64,000 nucleotides of DNA from Naegleria lovaniensis (GCF_003324165.1 NW_025407884.1:43051-107050), one strand, 5' to 3'; numbered from the stretch's first letter, positions 51,177 to 63,387 are shown. Numbers and translations are program-made. Notes: generated from the sequence alone by a model not told the origin.

Positions 51177-54100
51177 ATGTTTTCCGAGCTGCCGAAGAAG
51201 CACTCGTTCAATACTCATGTTTTATGCCTTTCTATCATTCTTTTGCTACAGGTGATTCTGCCGAGTCTTTCCATCATGATGAGAAGGGAGGACTCTTTGG
51301 TCCATGGTGCTTCTTCTTTGGACCATGGCCATTTCGTTTTCAATCGCTCCGAAATGATGACGGAAACAACAACACCTTCGGAAAAGATTTTAAATCATGT
51401 TGTGGCAGTGGATGATGAAACACTTGTACTTTACATTCAACCCTCGCCATCTAGGATGTTCAATTTCAAAAATTTCAATAGTTATAACATGAATAATTGT
51501 ACAAATATTCTAACGCCATGTGCCTCGTTGGCGGAGGCTCTTCAATTTGCTCAAAGAAATACTAGTTTTACAAAGGTGTTGTTAAAATTGATGAACGACA
51601 GTGATGGCAATGTGACGTATGGAAGCGAACAATGTCTAATTGATGTGAATGGATATTTTCGACAAGTGACGATCACATCTCTGAATTTACAACAAATCAT
51701 CACATTGGATTGTAATTATCAGAAATTGAACAAACATTTAGGTGCAGCAAATTTGGTGATTTTTGGAATTAAATTATTCAGAATGGATCTATGGTTGATG
51801 TATCCAACAATCTTAAACTTGGATGTGACAGGTGTGGAGTTGAATCATGTCCGTATTTTAGATGAAGATGTGACAACAATCACACCACTTCTAAAAACCA
51901 TTACCATCTCTCTTAGCTCGATCAAAAATTCAACCATTTCTGTTCAAAACAAGCGTTGGATTGAAATCAAAAGCTGTGACGTTTCAAACTCGAGCATGTC
52001 CTCTAAAATTTCATCTAAAATATCATTGACCTATTGCAAAATTGATAATTTTCAATTTACAGTTGATGATAGGATATTGGCACTAAGACAGTTGAATATT
52101 GATTTCAGCATCAGCTATTGCCGAATCATCAATTCCACTTTTATTATTTATGAATTTAACAGCACTATTTTTGAAGATGTACAATTCTATGGCACTAATA
52201 TTATCCAGCACCTATTTTCATACGAAACAAAATATTCAAGAGTTACAGCAAGAGATAAGGCAAGCTTTAAATTTCATGGCGTCACATTTATTTCGCTAGG
52301 AAAATGTACATTTACCGATTTGGAAGCATTGGACAATTCTAACAAGTATATTATTAGTGTCGAAACTACTTCAGGATTACTTCTTGATGCTGTCACGAGT
52401 TACAACAATAGAGCTCCACTTTTTTATATTCGAGAAGCACAAGGTATTCGAGCGTATGATTTAAATTTCACAAATAACGTAGGCCCATGTATGACTGTGA
52501 AATCAAACCTATATGAACCTGTACCTGGCCTGACGTCTTCCTTTCAAATTTATTCATCCACTTTTGAGAACAATTTTTGTACGACTGAGGAATGCAAAGG
52601 AGGAGCTCTTCAAGTCGTTTTTTACTTGCTTCACATTCAATCCTCTGTATTGAGAAACAACAGTGCTTTTAATGGAGGAGCCATTCATGTTGAGACGGGT
52701 CTTCTTTCATTATTTAGTGTGGAATTCATTCAAAACGTTGCGAGATCCAAAGGGGGTGCTGTTTATATTGGTTCTGGAACGTTTAACAGTGCACCCCTTA
52801 GTATTGCATTTAATTGCTTGTCCAATATTGCATACTATTCAGGAGGATGTATCTATTTTCACTCACCCATACAATCACCCATTAACTGGAAAGACGTCAT
52901 CTTCAATCAAAACGAGGGAATGTCTTATGGAAATGATTTGGCAGAGTCATTACATTCCATTCGATTCGATGTGTCTATTCAGTACGCATCTGGTAATAGC
53001 TCCAGTTTTCGAAATAATCAAGTTCCTGAATTATATCTGTATCCTGGACAATTAGTTTCTAGTATTGAAATAACGGTATGGAATAACGTATCTGAGAGAG
53101 TGAAATTCTTGGAAAATCCGATAAGCTATCAATTGGACGAATCTAAAAATGCATTGCTCAATTATGACAAGAACCCCAATAATTCTCTGGCACTCTCATC
53201 ATTGACCGTTGCCATTTTCACACCAAATGTTCGACAAGTATTTCCATCGATTTATCTTGACACCAATACAAGGATTGATACAATTGTTCACATTGAACCA
53301 TGTCCTCAAGGAAAAAGTCTTGTCAAACAAGACGTGTTAGATGATGCATGGATTTGTGTGGATGAGCCGTATATACCCTATGAAACCATCATTGCTGTAG
53401 CCTCAATTACCTCCATTCTATTATTCTCATTATTTCTTCTTGCTCTGTATGCATTGTTTCGTTTAATTAGAAACATCATTTCCAAACTGAAACGATTGGA
53501 GAAGAAGGAGAAAGCTGAAAAGCTCATGGAGTCAAAACTTTTGGAAAAACGAGTCGTGTTAATGGAAGGACATGACGATCATGAATCTGCTCTCAGCAAT
53601 TCCATAACACCTTATCACTCACTTGGTGAAAAATCACCATTAGTTGTGAATCATCACGACGGTGACAAGCAGGATTCATCCCAATCGAACAATGGAAGTT
53701 CCTCAAAAAAAAGCGTCTCCTCTCACACCTCTCACCATGCACGAGAATATTCACAATGGATCATTTCCATTGACGAAATCGAAATTATGAAACGAATTGC
53801 AGACGGTGCAAATGGTACCGTGTATTTGGCAAGTTGGAACGGAACTAAGGTTGCATTGAAAACTCTCAAACATAGTGATGAACCTCTCGACGCTTCTAGT
53901 GAAGATGAAGAATTCGAACGAGAAGCATCTCTATTGGGAAGCATTCGACATCCGAATATTGTACAATTTTTTGGAGTGATTCTTGCAGGAAGCAAAAAGT
54001 ATATGGTTGTGGAGTATGTGGAGAGAGGAAGTCTCGATCGATTAATCTACAATTTGAAACATGGATTTGAAAAGATGACTCTATTTCAGAAAATTGATAT

Positions 54101-54810
54101 TTTGTTTGGAGTTGCAAAAGGAATGAATTATTTACATACACTGAAACCAAAGGGAATTATTCATAGAGATTTGAAACCTGGAAATATTTTGATTGACAAT
54201 CATTTCACAGCAAAGATTTGTGATTTTGGTTTAAGTAAGGCATTGACAGATTCCAATTCAGCAACCACGAATATTGGAACATTGTCCTATATGGCTAATG
54301 TAAGTTATTGATGGCTACAGGGAAAGACGTTATTCATTGTTCAAATGATTTTCGTAATACTCGCCATATTTCTGATGTGTCCATCCAATCGTACAGGAAA
54401 TGATTGAAGGAAATTCCAACTACAATCACAAGGTAGACGTCTATAGTTTTGCAATCATCATGTGGGAATTATTCTTTGAAGAGACTCCATATCTGAACTC
54501 GGCCTGTGAAAAGCTTTACAAATTTATTGAACAAGGTGACGATGTTTCGAGGTTTAATGTCATTGTAAAAGTATTGAAAGGTGAGAGACCAGTGATACCT
54601 TTTCGAAACCATGAAGAAATGAGAGAATGGATTTCCGTGTATTTGATAGACCAAACCAACACATTACAAACATCGTTGGATATTTTGTGTGACGTGACAC
54701 AAGAATTCGTTTCAATCATGACATCTTGTTGGAATGCCAATTATTCAGAAAGGCCTGAATTTAGTGAAGTGTGTTTGAGACTTTCAAAATTATTAGAGTA
54801 CTCAAAATAG
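51177..54810 (+). CDS. Receptor protein kinase with beta-helix ectodomain, two exons
   Basis: Exon 1 is 51177-54299 and exon 2 is 54397-54810 (97-nt intron, GTAAGT donor, GTACAG acceptor, phase 0); 1178 aa. The start is an ATG after a run of A's and gives a signal peptide (hydrophobic about 15-32). The ectodomain (about 40-735) is Asn/Ser/Thr-rich with polymorphic-membrane-protein-like GGA(I/L/V) rungs near 510-580. One span lies at about 740-762. A tyrosine-kinase-like domain (about 860-1165) has a GANGTVYLASW Gly loop, Lys895, HRDLKPGN (Asp998) and DFG at 1016. The intron cuts just before the APE motif, which reads ANE. Kinase motifs are intact. A surface sensor for prey, matrix or self is plausible. 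Kinase subfamily TKL is likely but not proven. Confidence 0.88.
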
Positions 54811-55310
54811 AACCAGATTAATTGCCACCCCTAAAGCAAGCAGTTGATTGTTGATAGTTGCTCATCATGCCACAAGTTCGAGTAGTATTACCTTAGACAT
54901 GACCTTATTTTTGAACCACCCACATACAGATGGCAAGGCAAATAATGACCAAGCTGAATTTACAGTTTCGTGACAAGTGGTGGTTTCATGATTTGAGATT
55001 TCAAAAAACAACAATTCGCGAATTGGATTCCTTTTCGCGGATGAGATTCTTTCCATACGCACGATCTGATCAAATATTCCTGTTCTCGAGCCTTGGCTGA
55101 TATGAACACATCCAGGAGAACAATCCAAGCATCCTCCTTGCTATGCTATCCATTCCTAAAAACTTGTGTTTCTCAAATCAACATAAAACCAATCAATTCT
55201 GATCATGGAGATGATGATGATCGCACTCCATCGTGTACTCACTAAGCAACGTTACAACCTCCGAATTTTTTTCCTTTACAAATCCTCGCTCAATTTCTGA
55301 CGATCAAAAA
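54811..55310. other. Intergenic, receptor kinase to isocitrate dehydrogenase
   Basis: About 500 bases. A 54865-55128 reverse-strand open frame is not supported. The IDH reading frame is open upstream of its start from 55233, likely leader. No RNA gene seen. Confidence 0.4.
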
Positions 55311-56883
55311 ATGCTGAAAACCGCTGTATCGGGATTTTCTCTTTGCAAAAAATTTCCACACAACACCACAGCAGCCTTGTTGTTGAACACTTCAAACGTT
55401 GTTGCTCATCATCAGACTCGTTCCTCTGCTACGACCACAACACCATCATCATTATTGAATCATCAAGTGAGATCCTTCTCTACTAGAAACTCAACCATCA
55501 TGGCTTCATTCCAAAAGATTAAAGTTGCAAATCCAGTCGTTGAATTGGACGGAGATGAAATGACCCGTATCATCTGGGCCTGGATCAAGGAAAAGCTCAT
55601 CCTTCCATACCTTGAACTCGATATCAAGTATTACGATTTGGGTATTGAAAAGAGAGATGAAACCAGTGATAAGATCACTGAAGAAGCTGCTCATGCCATT
55701 AAAAAGTACAATGTTGGTATCAAGTGTGCAACCATCACTCCTGATGAACAACGTGTTGAAGAATTCAAATTAAAGAAGATGTGGAAATCACCAAACGGAA
55801 CGATTCGTAACATTTTGGGTGGTACTGTCTTTAGAGAACCAATCGTTATAGAAAACATTCCAAGATTGGTTCCTGGTTGGACCAAGCCAATCGTCATTGG
55901 TCGTCATGCTCATGGTGATCAATACAAGGCCACTGATTTGGTTGTTGGTGAGCCAGGTAAGATGGAACTTGTTTTCACTCCAAAGAATGGTGGTGAACAA
56001 AAGAGATACACTGTCTTTGACTTTGAAGGTGCTGGTGTTGCTATGGGAATGTACAATACTGATGAATCCATCCGTGATTTTGCTTATTCATGCTTCAACT
56101 TGGCTGTTGATAAGAAGTGGCCATTATACTTGTCCACAAAGAATACCATCTTGAAGGCCTACGATGGTCGTTTCAAGGACATCTTCCAAGAAATTTATGA
56201 AAAGGAATTCAAGACCAAATTCACTGAATTGGGCATTTGGTATGAACATCGTCTTATTGATGACATGGTTGCTCAAACTTTGAAGAGCAATGGTGGATTC
56301 ATTTGGGCATGTAAGAACTATGACGGAGATGTTCAATCCGACATTGTTGCTCAAGGATATGGTTCATTGGGTTTGATGACCTCTGTTTTGTTGTGCCCAG
56401 ATGGTAAGACTGTTGAATCCGAGGCTGCTCACGGTACTGTCACCAGACACTACAGACAACACCAAAAGGGTGAAGAGACCTCAACCAATCCAGTTGCTTC
56501 CATCTTTGCTTGGACTCGTGGTTTGGCTCATCGTGCCAAGTTGGACAATAACGATGCTTTGGCCAAGTTCTGTGACTCTTTGGAGGCTGCTACTATTGAC
56601 ACTATTAGAGAAGGAAAGATGACCAAGGATTTGGCTATCTGTATTCACGGAAACAAGTAAGTTTTTGGTGTTGTTCGATGATTTGTGATTTTAACACGAA
56701 TATTGCCTTTAAATATGTTCTGCATCTGCTGAATGATTTTTCACAAATTTGTGAAATACACAAACCAACTACTTTCGGATCACATTCATGCACAACAACA
56801 GTGTCAACCGTAGCCAATATCTCAACACCAAGGAATTCATGGATGCTATTGATGCATCATTGAAGAAGAAACTAGGATTGTAA
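55311..56883 (+). CDS. IDH: NADP-dependent isocitrate dehydrogenase
   Basis: Exon 1 is 55311-56656 and exon 2 is 56802-56883, joined by a 145-nt intron (GTAAGT donor, CACAACAACAG acceptor, phase 2). It rebuilds [22 protein letters not shown] at the C-terminus; 475 aa. The first 60 residues are basic, Ser/Thr-rich and end near RSFSTRNS, a mitochondrial targeting peptide. The enzyme core then begins [24 protein letters not shown]. Family motifs: [36 protein letters not shown] and [17 protein letters not shown]; the catalytic fold is complete. It decarboxylates isocitrate to 2-oxoglutarate with NADP+. The internal Met at 55501 could yield a cytosolic form. Codon use here is more biased (GGT, AAG, TTG) than in neighbours, as expected for a highly expressed gene. 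Confidence 0.95.
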
Positions 56884-57129
56884 GCTGTCATTTCTTTTTC
56901 TGTGGAATTAAAAATTCACACTCTATGATGTTGTTTTTAGATTAAAATCAACGACTCATAGAGTTTCCAAGCTTTAAATAAATCCTATACCACCTATTGG
57001 ACATTTGTATCATTTGACTAATATCTATCTATCAAAACTTTTAATTTATTCAAAGATTAATTGTACAGTTTTAAATAATAACAATAAATTGTGATTTTAT
57101 TAAAAAAATCTTCAACATTGACATTCACA

Positions 57130-59719
57130 ATGACATCCGAATTGGCCGATGAAGAGGAACTCATTCGATCCACCTTCCCCATTTTCATCAATGACGAGGA
57201 AGAGCAACAACAATACATGGAAATTTCATACCGATATTCGGAACGTGGCCACATTGTTCACGCTCTTCATTTGAAATGGTATTCCCACATTTCTCTGTAC
57301 GACTTTGTGGAACAAACATGTTGCAATGAATATAAATTACCTCTCTATTTAAAAGAGAGTATCACTTTTCAATTATTGGAATTAATTCGGGAACGTCAAA
57401 CGACAAGGAATGATCAAATTGTAGATGAATTTTATTATGAAGATGATGAAGATGATTGGCAAGTCGTTGGGGACGATCCGATCGATCATCAACTCAAATC
57501 GAACACGGACGAATATTCTTCTTTCAATGAATCCAATATTCTCAACATTGATCAAGAAATTTCAATATTACCGATTCAAGACATTTCCAAATTTTATCGA
57601 CTTTTTCATTCGAGTTATGTGAATCAGATTTATTTGGTGAAAATTGCAAATGATTTGAGATGTGCCTATCAAGATAAAATTAAGGGAAGAGAAACTGAAA
57701 TTAGTGAAATTCAGAAAGTGTACGTAGTGTTAAGAGGTTGTGAGCATTGAAAATAATTATCAATATTATTTTTCTTCTTCTTATGAATGGTGACCCAAAT
57801 TATGACAAAATGACACTTTTTGAATGTCACTTGTGTGAACATTATCAAAATTCACAATCAGTCATCGAGATGGAATGGAACAGAAAATGACTATGGAAAG
57901 AAATGATCAATTACAAGTCATGGTCTTGGAGCACATGAAGCAATTAGAAGAATTGGAAGAAAAATGGAATGAAGAATTACGAGAGTTGTACAAGGAAATG
58001 GTCATTACTTTTTGGACATTTGTTTCTGATCTAGATAAGGAAGATGCTTTCACGAATCGATCCAAAACAAAGGCCAATCTCGTGAAAAGTAAGGACGATT
58101 TACTATTCCCAGCCTTTCGATTGATGGAACCTCGTGGAAAACAATTTGAATTATTATTGAGAAATGAATTACAGGGAGACAAGTATTCTATTCAGAATGC
58201 ATCCAACAAATTTGGAAATTTATCGTCGTTCATTCGAAAATTCTCGATTCGAGCTAAGAAAAAGAAACATTCACCAAAAACTAACTCCACCACACAAGAT
58301 CCATGGACTGTTTTGGAGACGTTTGATGCCATTGATAGTCCACAACCCATCTCGATGATGGAAGCTCGACCACCTGGTAATGCCACAACGTCCTCAGAAC
58401 AAGAAGCCACACGAAAAAAGCTCAATGAAATCAAAAGAATGATGAAACGCATATTCAGAGATGGAAGAACTCTCACTGACATTCCTCGGCTCATTCAAAC
58501 TGAGAGATTCCATTGCATTTCTATTTACAAAAAGATTGAGAGAATATATTTGGAGAATGACGACTTGTATAGTCCCTATGATGATTCGTATGTGTTCATT
58601 GAGGACGATGCAGACTCTGAGTTGTTTAAAGGAGACGGCACAAGACGCTTATGTGGAAGAGTTTTCATTATTTACACGGCTGACATGAGTGACTGTATTT
58701 GTAGGAATTTTAAAAAGGATGAGGAGGAACGTGACTGCGAAGAGGATTATATTCTGTTCAAAGCGAGACAAACATATAATTTGTATCAGTCAAGGCTGAG
58801 TGCACTTGTTGTGAATTGTTGCATTCAAAAGAGTTCTACCGTAGAGAGTGTGGGTGAAACATTGCATCAGGATGTAACGTCCTCGTCACATGTGACGACA
58901 AACAAGCAACACACTCCAACCTTGACTTGGGCCATGCGAGATATGGAGAGAATACGGTTTGAGGCCAATCATGCACAAGGTCCAGATTTTCATTTTCCAT
59001 CATTTGACGAGCAAATAAGGCAAGTGAGGAACAATATTCAAGAGAGAACTGGTGCTAGCAGTAGTATCGGAAGCGGCAATGAAAATTCAAAGGATTATGA
59101 AACAACTCCCAAACTTGGAGATTATTTCATTACCAAACATTCTAATTTGAGTTATGCAAATTTGATATTCCACCTCGTTTCACAGACCGATTACTCTTCT
59201 TCGCGTAGTAGTATTAATGGAAGTATCAATAATAGCATTGAAAATACTAATGAACAAGAATACGAACAAATCATGAATGGATATTCGAAAATTATGGATG
59301 ATTGCAAAGAAATGGGAGTACGAAATTTGGGTATTCAAGTTCCTCTCTCGGTGACGTTCAAACATCCAAAGCTGGGAGGAAACCTTCCCACTGGAGACAC
59401 CATCATCATGCAAATACGTGACTTGTTGAGAATGTATCTCACTAAACAGAAGGAGCACGGTGCTTGGTATTTACCAAATCTATTTCTGTACTGCCCAAAG
59501 AATCCAAAGCATTCGAGCGGAGACTTTCAATGTCAATGTCACTACATGCTCATGCAAGAAACCGATAATATTTTACATCATAGCTCAGTATCTTTAGACA
59601 ATAATGGTTCAGACTCATCCAACGAAAATGATAATTTACACAAGTACATTGTTGAGCCATTCTACAAGTCATTCCTGAATTCAAATGTTCAACTTCCTCC
59701 TGCTTGGATTAAAATGTAG
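57130..59719 (+). CDS. C12orf4: C12orf4/FERRY3-like endosomal mRNA-transport complex subunit, two exons
   Basis: ATG at 57130 (MTSELADE). The first coding stretch (57130 to about 57735) and the second (about 57870-59719) are joined by a short intron; a GTGAGC donor after LRG and an acceptor near 57869 restore the frame, but the exact edges are uncertain. The order matches the DUF2362 family: an N-terminal strand RYSERGHIVHALHLKW with LYLKESITFQLL, then FHSSYVNQIYLVKIAND, a coiled coil VLEHMKQLEELEEKWNEEL and the late block LGDYFITKHSNLSYANLIFHL (about residue 630). In animals C12orf4 is a FERRY subunit linking early endosomes and mRNAs. Three low-complexity inserts lengthen it. If unspliced, the first part would end at GCEH. 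Confidence 0.65.
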
Positions 59720-59808
59720 AGGAACGGAAATACTTCAGAAAATTCCTGGTAGAGGTTATTCAATGCATGCTAGGCTTGCTCATACCTGGAAATTCGCCAT
59801 TGAAAAGT

Positions 59809-60522
59809 TCATGCATTGTCGTTAGTGCATTTCACCTGAATATCAGAGAGAATTTGAAAACTCTTAGGAGAAAATTTCAAAGGCTCAAATTTTCGAATGA
59901 AAGGAGCCACTTGTTCATTAAGTACAGAACGGAACACTTTGTAAATTCTGTACGAAGGCTTTTTTGAAAAACAAGGACATAATTGAGTCGTTTGCTTCTC
60001 GAGTACATGTTGATGCAATTGTTTCAATTCATCACTCGTGAGGCAATAGAAATTCAAGCGCTCACTACGGGCTAACTTGTACATGAGCGAGTTCAAGACA
60101 TTCATGTGTGCAACAGGTGTTGTGGCTGTTCGAGATGAAGCGTTATTTGGGCTCCTTGCAATGGAGAGAGTTTTATCAAGAAGCAGGCATAGATGCTTTT
60201 GAGTATCCTCCGTGTTGGGAAAATTCTCTTTACCATCATCTTCCATTGCATCAACATGTACTCTATTCAAACTGTCATTATTGCAAGAGTCATTGAGTGC
60301 GAATCTCAAGTGGTGCTTCATGGTACTTGAAAATTCTTCTCCATCTTCCTCAATCACGGATTCTTTCAGCATTTGTCTGATGGCAAATATATATGCTTCT
60401 CTTTCATCTGCATAGATACCAACACACTCTGAATAAGTATCTGAAAACTTGAAACAATCATCATGCTTTTCAAATACCACGCTAAAAACGGTTAAGGCTT
60501 TTCTACTACCACAACTATTCAT
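59809..60522 (-). CDS. Unknown protein, 237 aa
   Basis: A single exon, ATG at 60522 (MNSCGSRK). The N-terminal third has a compact alpha/beta feel (VFSVVFEKHDDCFKF, CVGIYADEREAYIFAIRQMLKESV), resembling small domains that sense acidic/Glu patterns, but I recognise no family. A charged middle (about 60-130) precedes a helical C-terminus, with KLARSERLNFYCLTSDELKQLHQHVLE and a Cys pair (CPC). It overlaps nothing and runs convergent to the C12orf4-like gene. Could be a lineage-specific protein. Confidence 0.5.
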   Translation of the reverse strand: MNSCGSRKALTVFSVVFEKHDDCFKFSDTYSECVGIYADEREAYIFAIRQMLKESVIEEDGEEFSSTMKHHLRFALNDSCNNDSLNRVHVDAMEDDGKENFPNTEDTQKHLCLLLDKTLSIARSPNNASSRTATTPVAHMNVLNSLMYKLARSERLNFYCLTSDELKQLHQHVLEKQTTQLCPCFSKKPSYRIYKVFRSVLNEQVAPFIRKFEPLKFSPKSFQILSDIQVKCTNDNA

Positions 60523-61150
60523 TTTGAGTAACTTTCAAAGACGATCCTTTCAAATTAGCTCTATTATGTATCTTGTTCAAAACGCCTACAACTAATCCAT
60601 AAAAATCAAATTCGGGATTGCGACTAAGCGAAACAGGACCAAAGATGAACAACACTTGTTCTTAATATTTTTTTTTAAAGAATTATTTGAGCCTTACTTT
60701 CGTTGAAATTGTTTTTTGAAAAAATATGTAATGAAGGAATGCATTGGTTGAAATCAATCCTTTGCACTTTGATCTCTTTCTCTCACCAAAAGATTCTCCT
60801 TTCCAGTTGATCACCATTTTAGAAATGAAGCGACAGTTGACAAAAAACAAAGGCAACAGACCAGGTCACTGAAAAAAAATTCTTTACGGGTTGAACCTGA
60901 TTTTGTGGACGACGGAATCAACACTCTCTCCATTACAACAAAATTTTACTCTCTCAGTAATAGTAGTAGAGCTCAGAACTCTTTTCAGTCATTTTATTAA
61001 CCCATCATCATTGGCATCATCGGAATTTGAAAAGATTGTTTTTATCAATTATTATTCTGATCTGTTCCAAGTTGAACATACAAACCTTGTTGAAATTCAT
61101 CATCCAATCAAATTTTAAACGTACTATATTTTGTTTTAATCATCATCATC
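60523..61150. other. Intergenic, unknown gene to ARL8
   Basis: About 630 bases, promoter side of both divergent genes. Contains several A/T runs (60666-60676, 60717-60725). An open frame at 60891-61118 has no family match and no good start context. No tRNA-like fold seen. Confidence 0.4.
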
Positions 61151-62027
61151 ATGGGTGCTCTATTTTCCAAATTGTGGGAATTGTTTAACGGCAAACAATT
61201 AGAAATTTTGATGGTCGGACTGGCCAACAGCGGAAAGACCACCTTGTTGAATGTTATCAGTGATAATGAACCAGGTGATACATTACCAACAGTGGGTGTC
61301 AATGTTAGACATGTAAAGAAAGGAAACGTTACAATGAAAGGTGAGTGTGTTGAGCCGTTCGAGTAGTAATAGTAGCATGATGACATGTGATCATATTTTC
61401 AATGATTTTCTGTGGATATGATTATATATTACATATTGTTAAAATCATCATGATGGGTTGTTATCATCATTGTCCATGATGGTTGCCTCATTCCACTCCG
61501 TTCAATCGTGTCACTGATTTTGAACTGTTGCACAATTTGTGGCGTGTCACGACGACATGACTGGATGACAGTGATGGACCTCGGTGGTCAAGAGAGATTT
61601 AGAAATTTGGTAGGTTTCCACTCTAAAATGATTTTGATTTTTGATGATCATGATTCAAAAACATCGTACTTCTCTGATTCAATAATGATGCAAAATAACA
61701 ATTACATTGAAACAGTGGGTCCAACATTCTGGCAGTTGTCAAGTTGTGATATTTGTTGTTGATGGTGCCGATATTGACAAGGTTCCAGAAGCAAAACGAG
61801 AACTTCACAAACTGTTAGAAAACAAAGATTTGGAAGGAAAGCCAGTGTTGATTGTTTTGAACAAGATTGATATTGAACGAAGATTTACAAAGGACGACAT
61901 TGTCAAACACATGAATTTGGATTATATTGACAATAAGAAGAATCCTTGGGCTGTCATTCCAATTTCTGCTTTACACAAGACCAATATTACCGATGTTGTG
62001 GATTGGTTGATTAAGCAAACTAAATAA
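61151..62027 (+). CDS. ARL8: ARL8 small GTPase, three exons
   Basis: Exons 61151-61340, 61572-61609 (38 nt) and 61716-62027; introns of 231 and 106 nt (GTGAGT, GTAGGT donors; GACAG, AACAG acceptors); 179 aa, close to the usual 186. Motifs: GLANSGKT (P-loop, about 24-31), TVGVNVRHV (switch 1), DLGGQERFRN (switch 2, rebuilt across the first join), VLNKID (G4) and ISALHKT (G5). The N-terminus MGALFSKLWELF is amphipathic, as in ARL8, which uses an acetylated N-terminal helix instead of myristoylation; a Gly at position 2 is present here. ARL8 positions lysosomes via motor adaptors. The 38-nt exon lies entirely within switch 2. Confidence 0.9.
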
Positions 62028-62302
62028 TAATACGGAATGAATATAAATCTATTTATTAAACATGACATGCCAAAGAGTCTTTTCAATAAGCCCGAGAAGC
62101 GCTGTCATTCCAACACTGAAAAGAACAATTTTGAACTCTCAGTTTGAGAAAATGTCTGTGTGGCACAGACTCGATTGTGAATCTTCGTTCATGCATCTTC
62201 TCTCTACTGATTGCCGAGAAATCATCTCTGAACTATTTCTCATCAATAGTATTGTTTTCACAGCAAGTCCATCCCAACTCGACCATTTTCACAAAACAAA
62301 AA

Positions 62303-63294
62303 ATGATCAAATTACTCAATGCTGAAGAGTCTCGCCTCATTGATGTGGCTCTCATGGGAGAGGAATATGGATTTTCAAATGATCAATTGATGGAAATGGC
62401 AGGTAAATATGAGAAGATCTTTCTTTTTGAAACTACAACTTTTTCAATTAATATTCATCATGTTGATCATCGGGTTTTTAAACCAACTTTATGAACTTTT
62501 GGAAAATTCCGAATGGAATGATCATGATTTCCAAATAGGCATGTCAGTGGCTCATTCATGTGTTCAAGCTTTTCCTCTTTCTCACTTTTCACCCAAATTT
62601 TTAGGTAAGAGTTTTTATTGTTGTTAAAACCACTCGTTGATGATTTTAAAATGGATCTGTTTCCGATGAAATGAAAATTGGTATGTTCACGATTTATAGT
62701 TATTTGTGGACCACAAAATAATGGAGGTGATGGTTTAGTAGCTGCTCGCCATTTAAAACATTTTGGATATGAACCAGTCATTTTGTATCCAAAAAAAGAA
62801 TCTGCAGAAAAAGATTTATTTAAGAGACTCATTTTGCAATGCACAACTTTGGGAATTTCAATTTATTTCAGCTTGAATGAATTGTTACAGAATTATTCCT
62901 TGACAGATTTTACTTTTATTTTGGATGCCATTTTTGGTTATTCTTTTTCTGGTAAATCAGGAATTCGAGAGCCTTTCAAAACAGTGATTGAAACTGTCAA
63001 AAAACCAGAATATTCATCAATTCCAATTGTTTGCATTGACATTCCAAGCGGATGGGAAATTGATATCATAGATGTTGATGAAAATTTAAAACTTGGTTTA
63101 AGATGTGACATTTTAGTGTCATTGCCTTCTCCAAATTATGTTCATTGAACTTTAGGGGAAGACATTTCATTGGAGGGCGATTCATGCCTCCTCAACTGTT
63201 GAAAAAATTTGGAGTTGATTTACCACCCTACAAGGGCACAGATATTATAATGGAAATTAGTTCAGACATGTTGAAAATACCATCAACTGATTAA
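62303..63294 (+). CDS. NAXE: NAD(P)HX epimerase (NAXE / YjeF N-domain), apparent frameshift near the end
   Basis: Exons 62303-62402, 62539-62604 and 62700 onward, with introns of 136 and 95 nt (GTAAAT, GTAAGA donors; ATAG acceptors). The joins rebuild EMAGMSVAHSCVQAF and VICGPQNNGGDGLVAARHL, the family's core. DAIFGYSFSG and IDIPSGW follow. The main frame stops at TGA 63146-63148 after SPNYVH (204 aa). The expected tail, FRGRHFIGGRFMPPQL... ending KIPSTD (63148-63294), lies in another frame. This requires a one-base loss or two-base gain near 63140-63150. NAXE epimerises damaged NAD(P)HX, working with NAXD. Whether the shift is real or a sequencing error cannot be told. Confidence 0.85.
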
Positions 63295-63387
63295 ATTTTA
63301 ATTGTTGCTTCAATAAATAAGAACGAAAATGCTATCAATTGATTAAATTTTGAAATGTCGCGACTATGAACCATTTGCTCAGTGTAG

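Noticed and set aside
63139-63154. 16-nt intron (GT...AG) to explain the NAXE stop
   Set aside because: Removing it does not bring the downstream tail into frame, and 16 nt is far below the other introns here.
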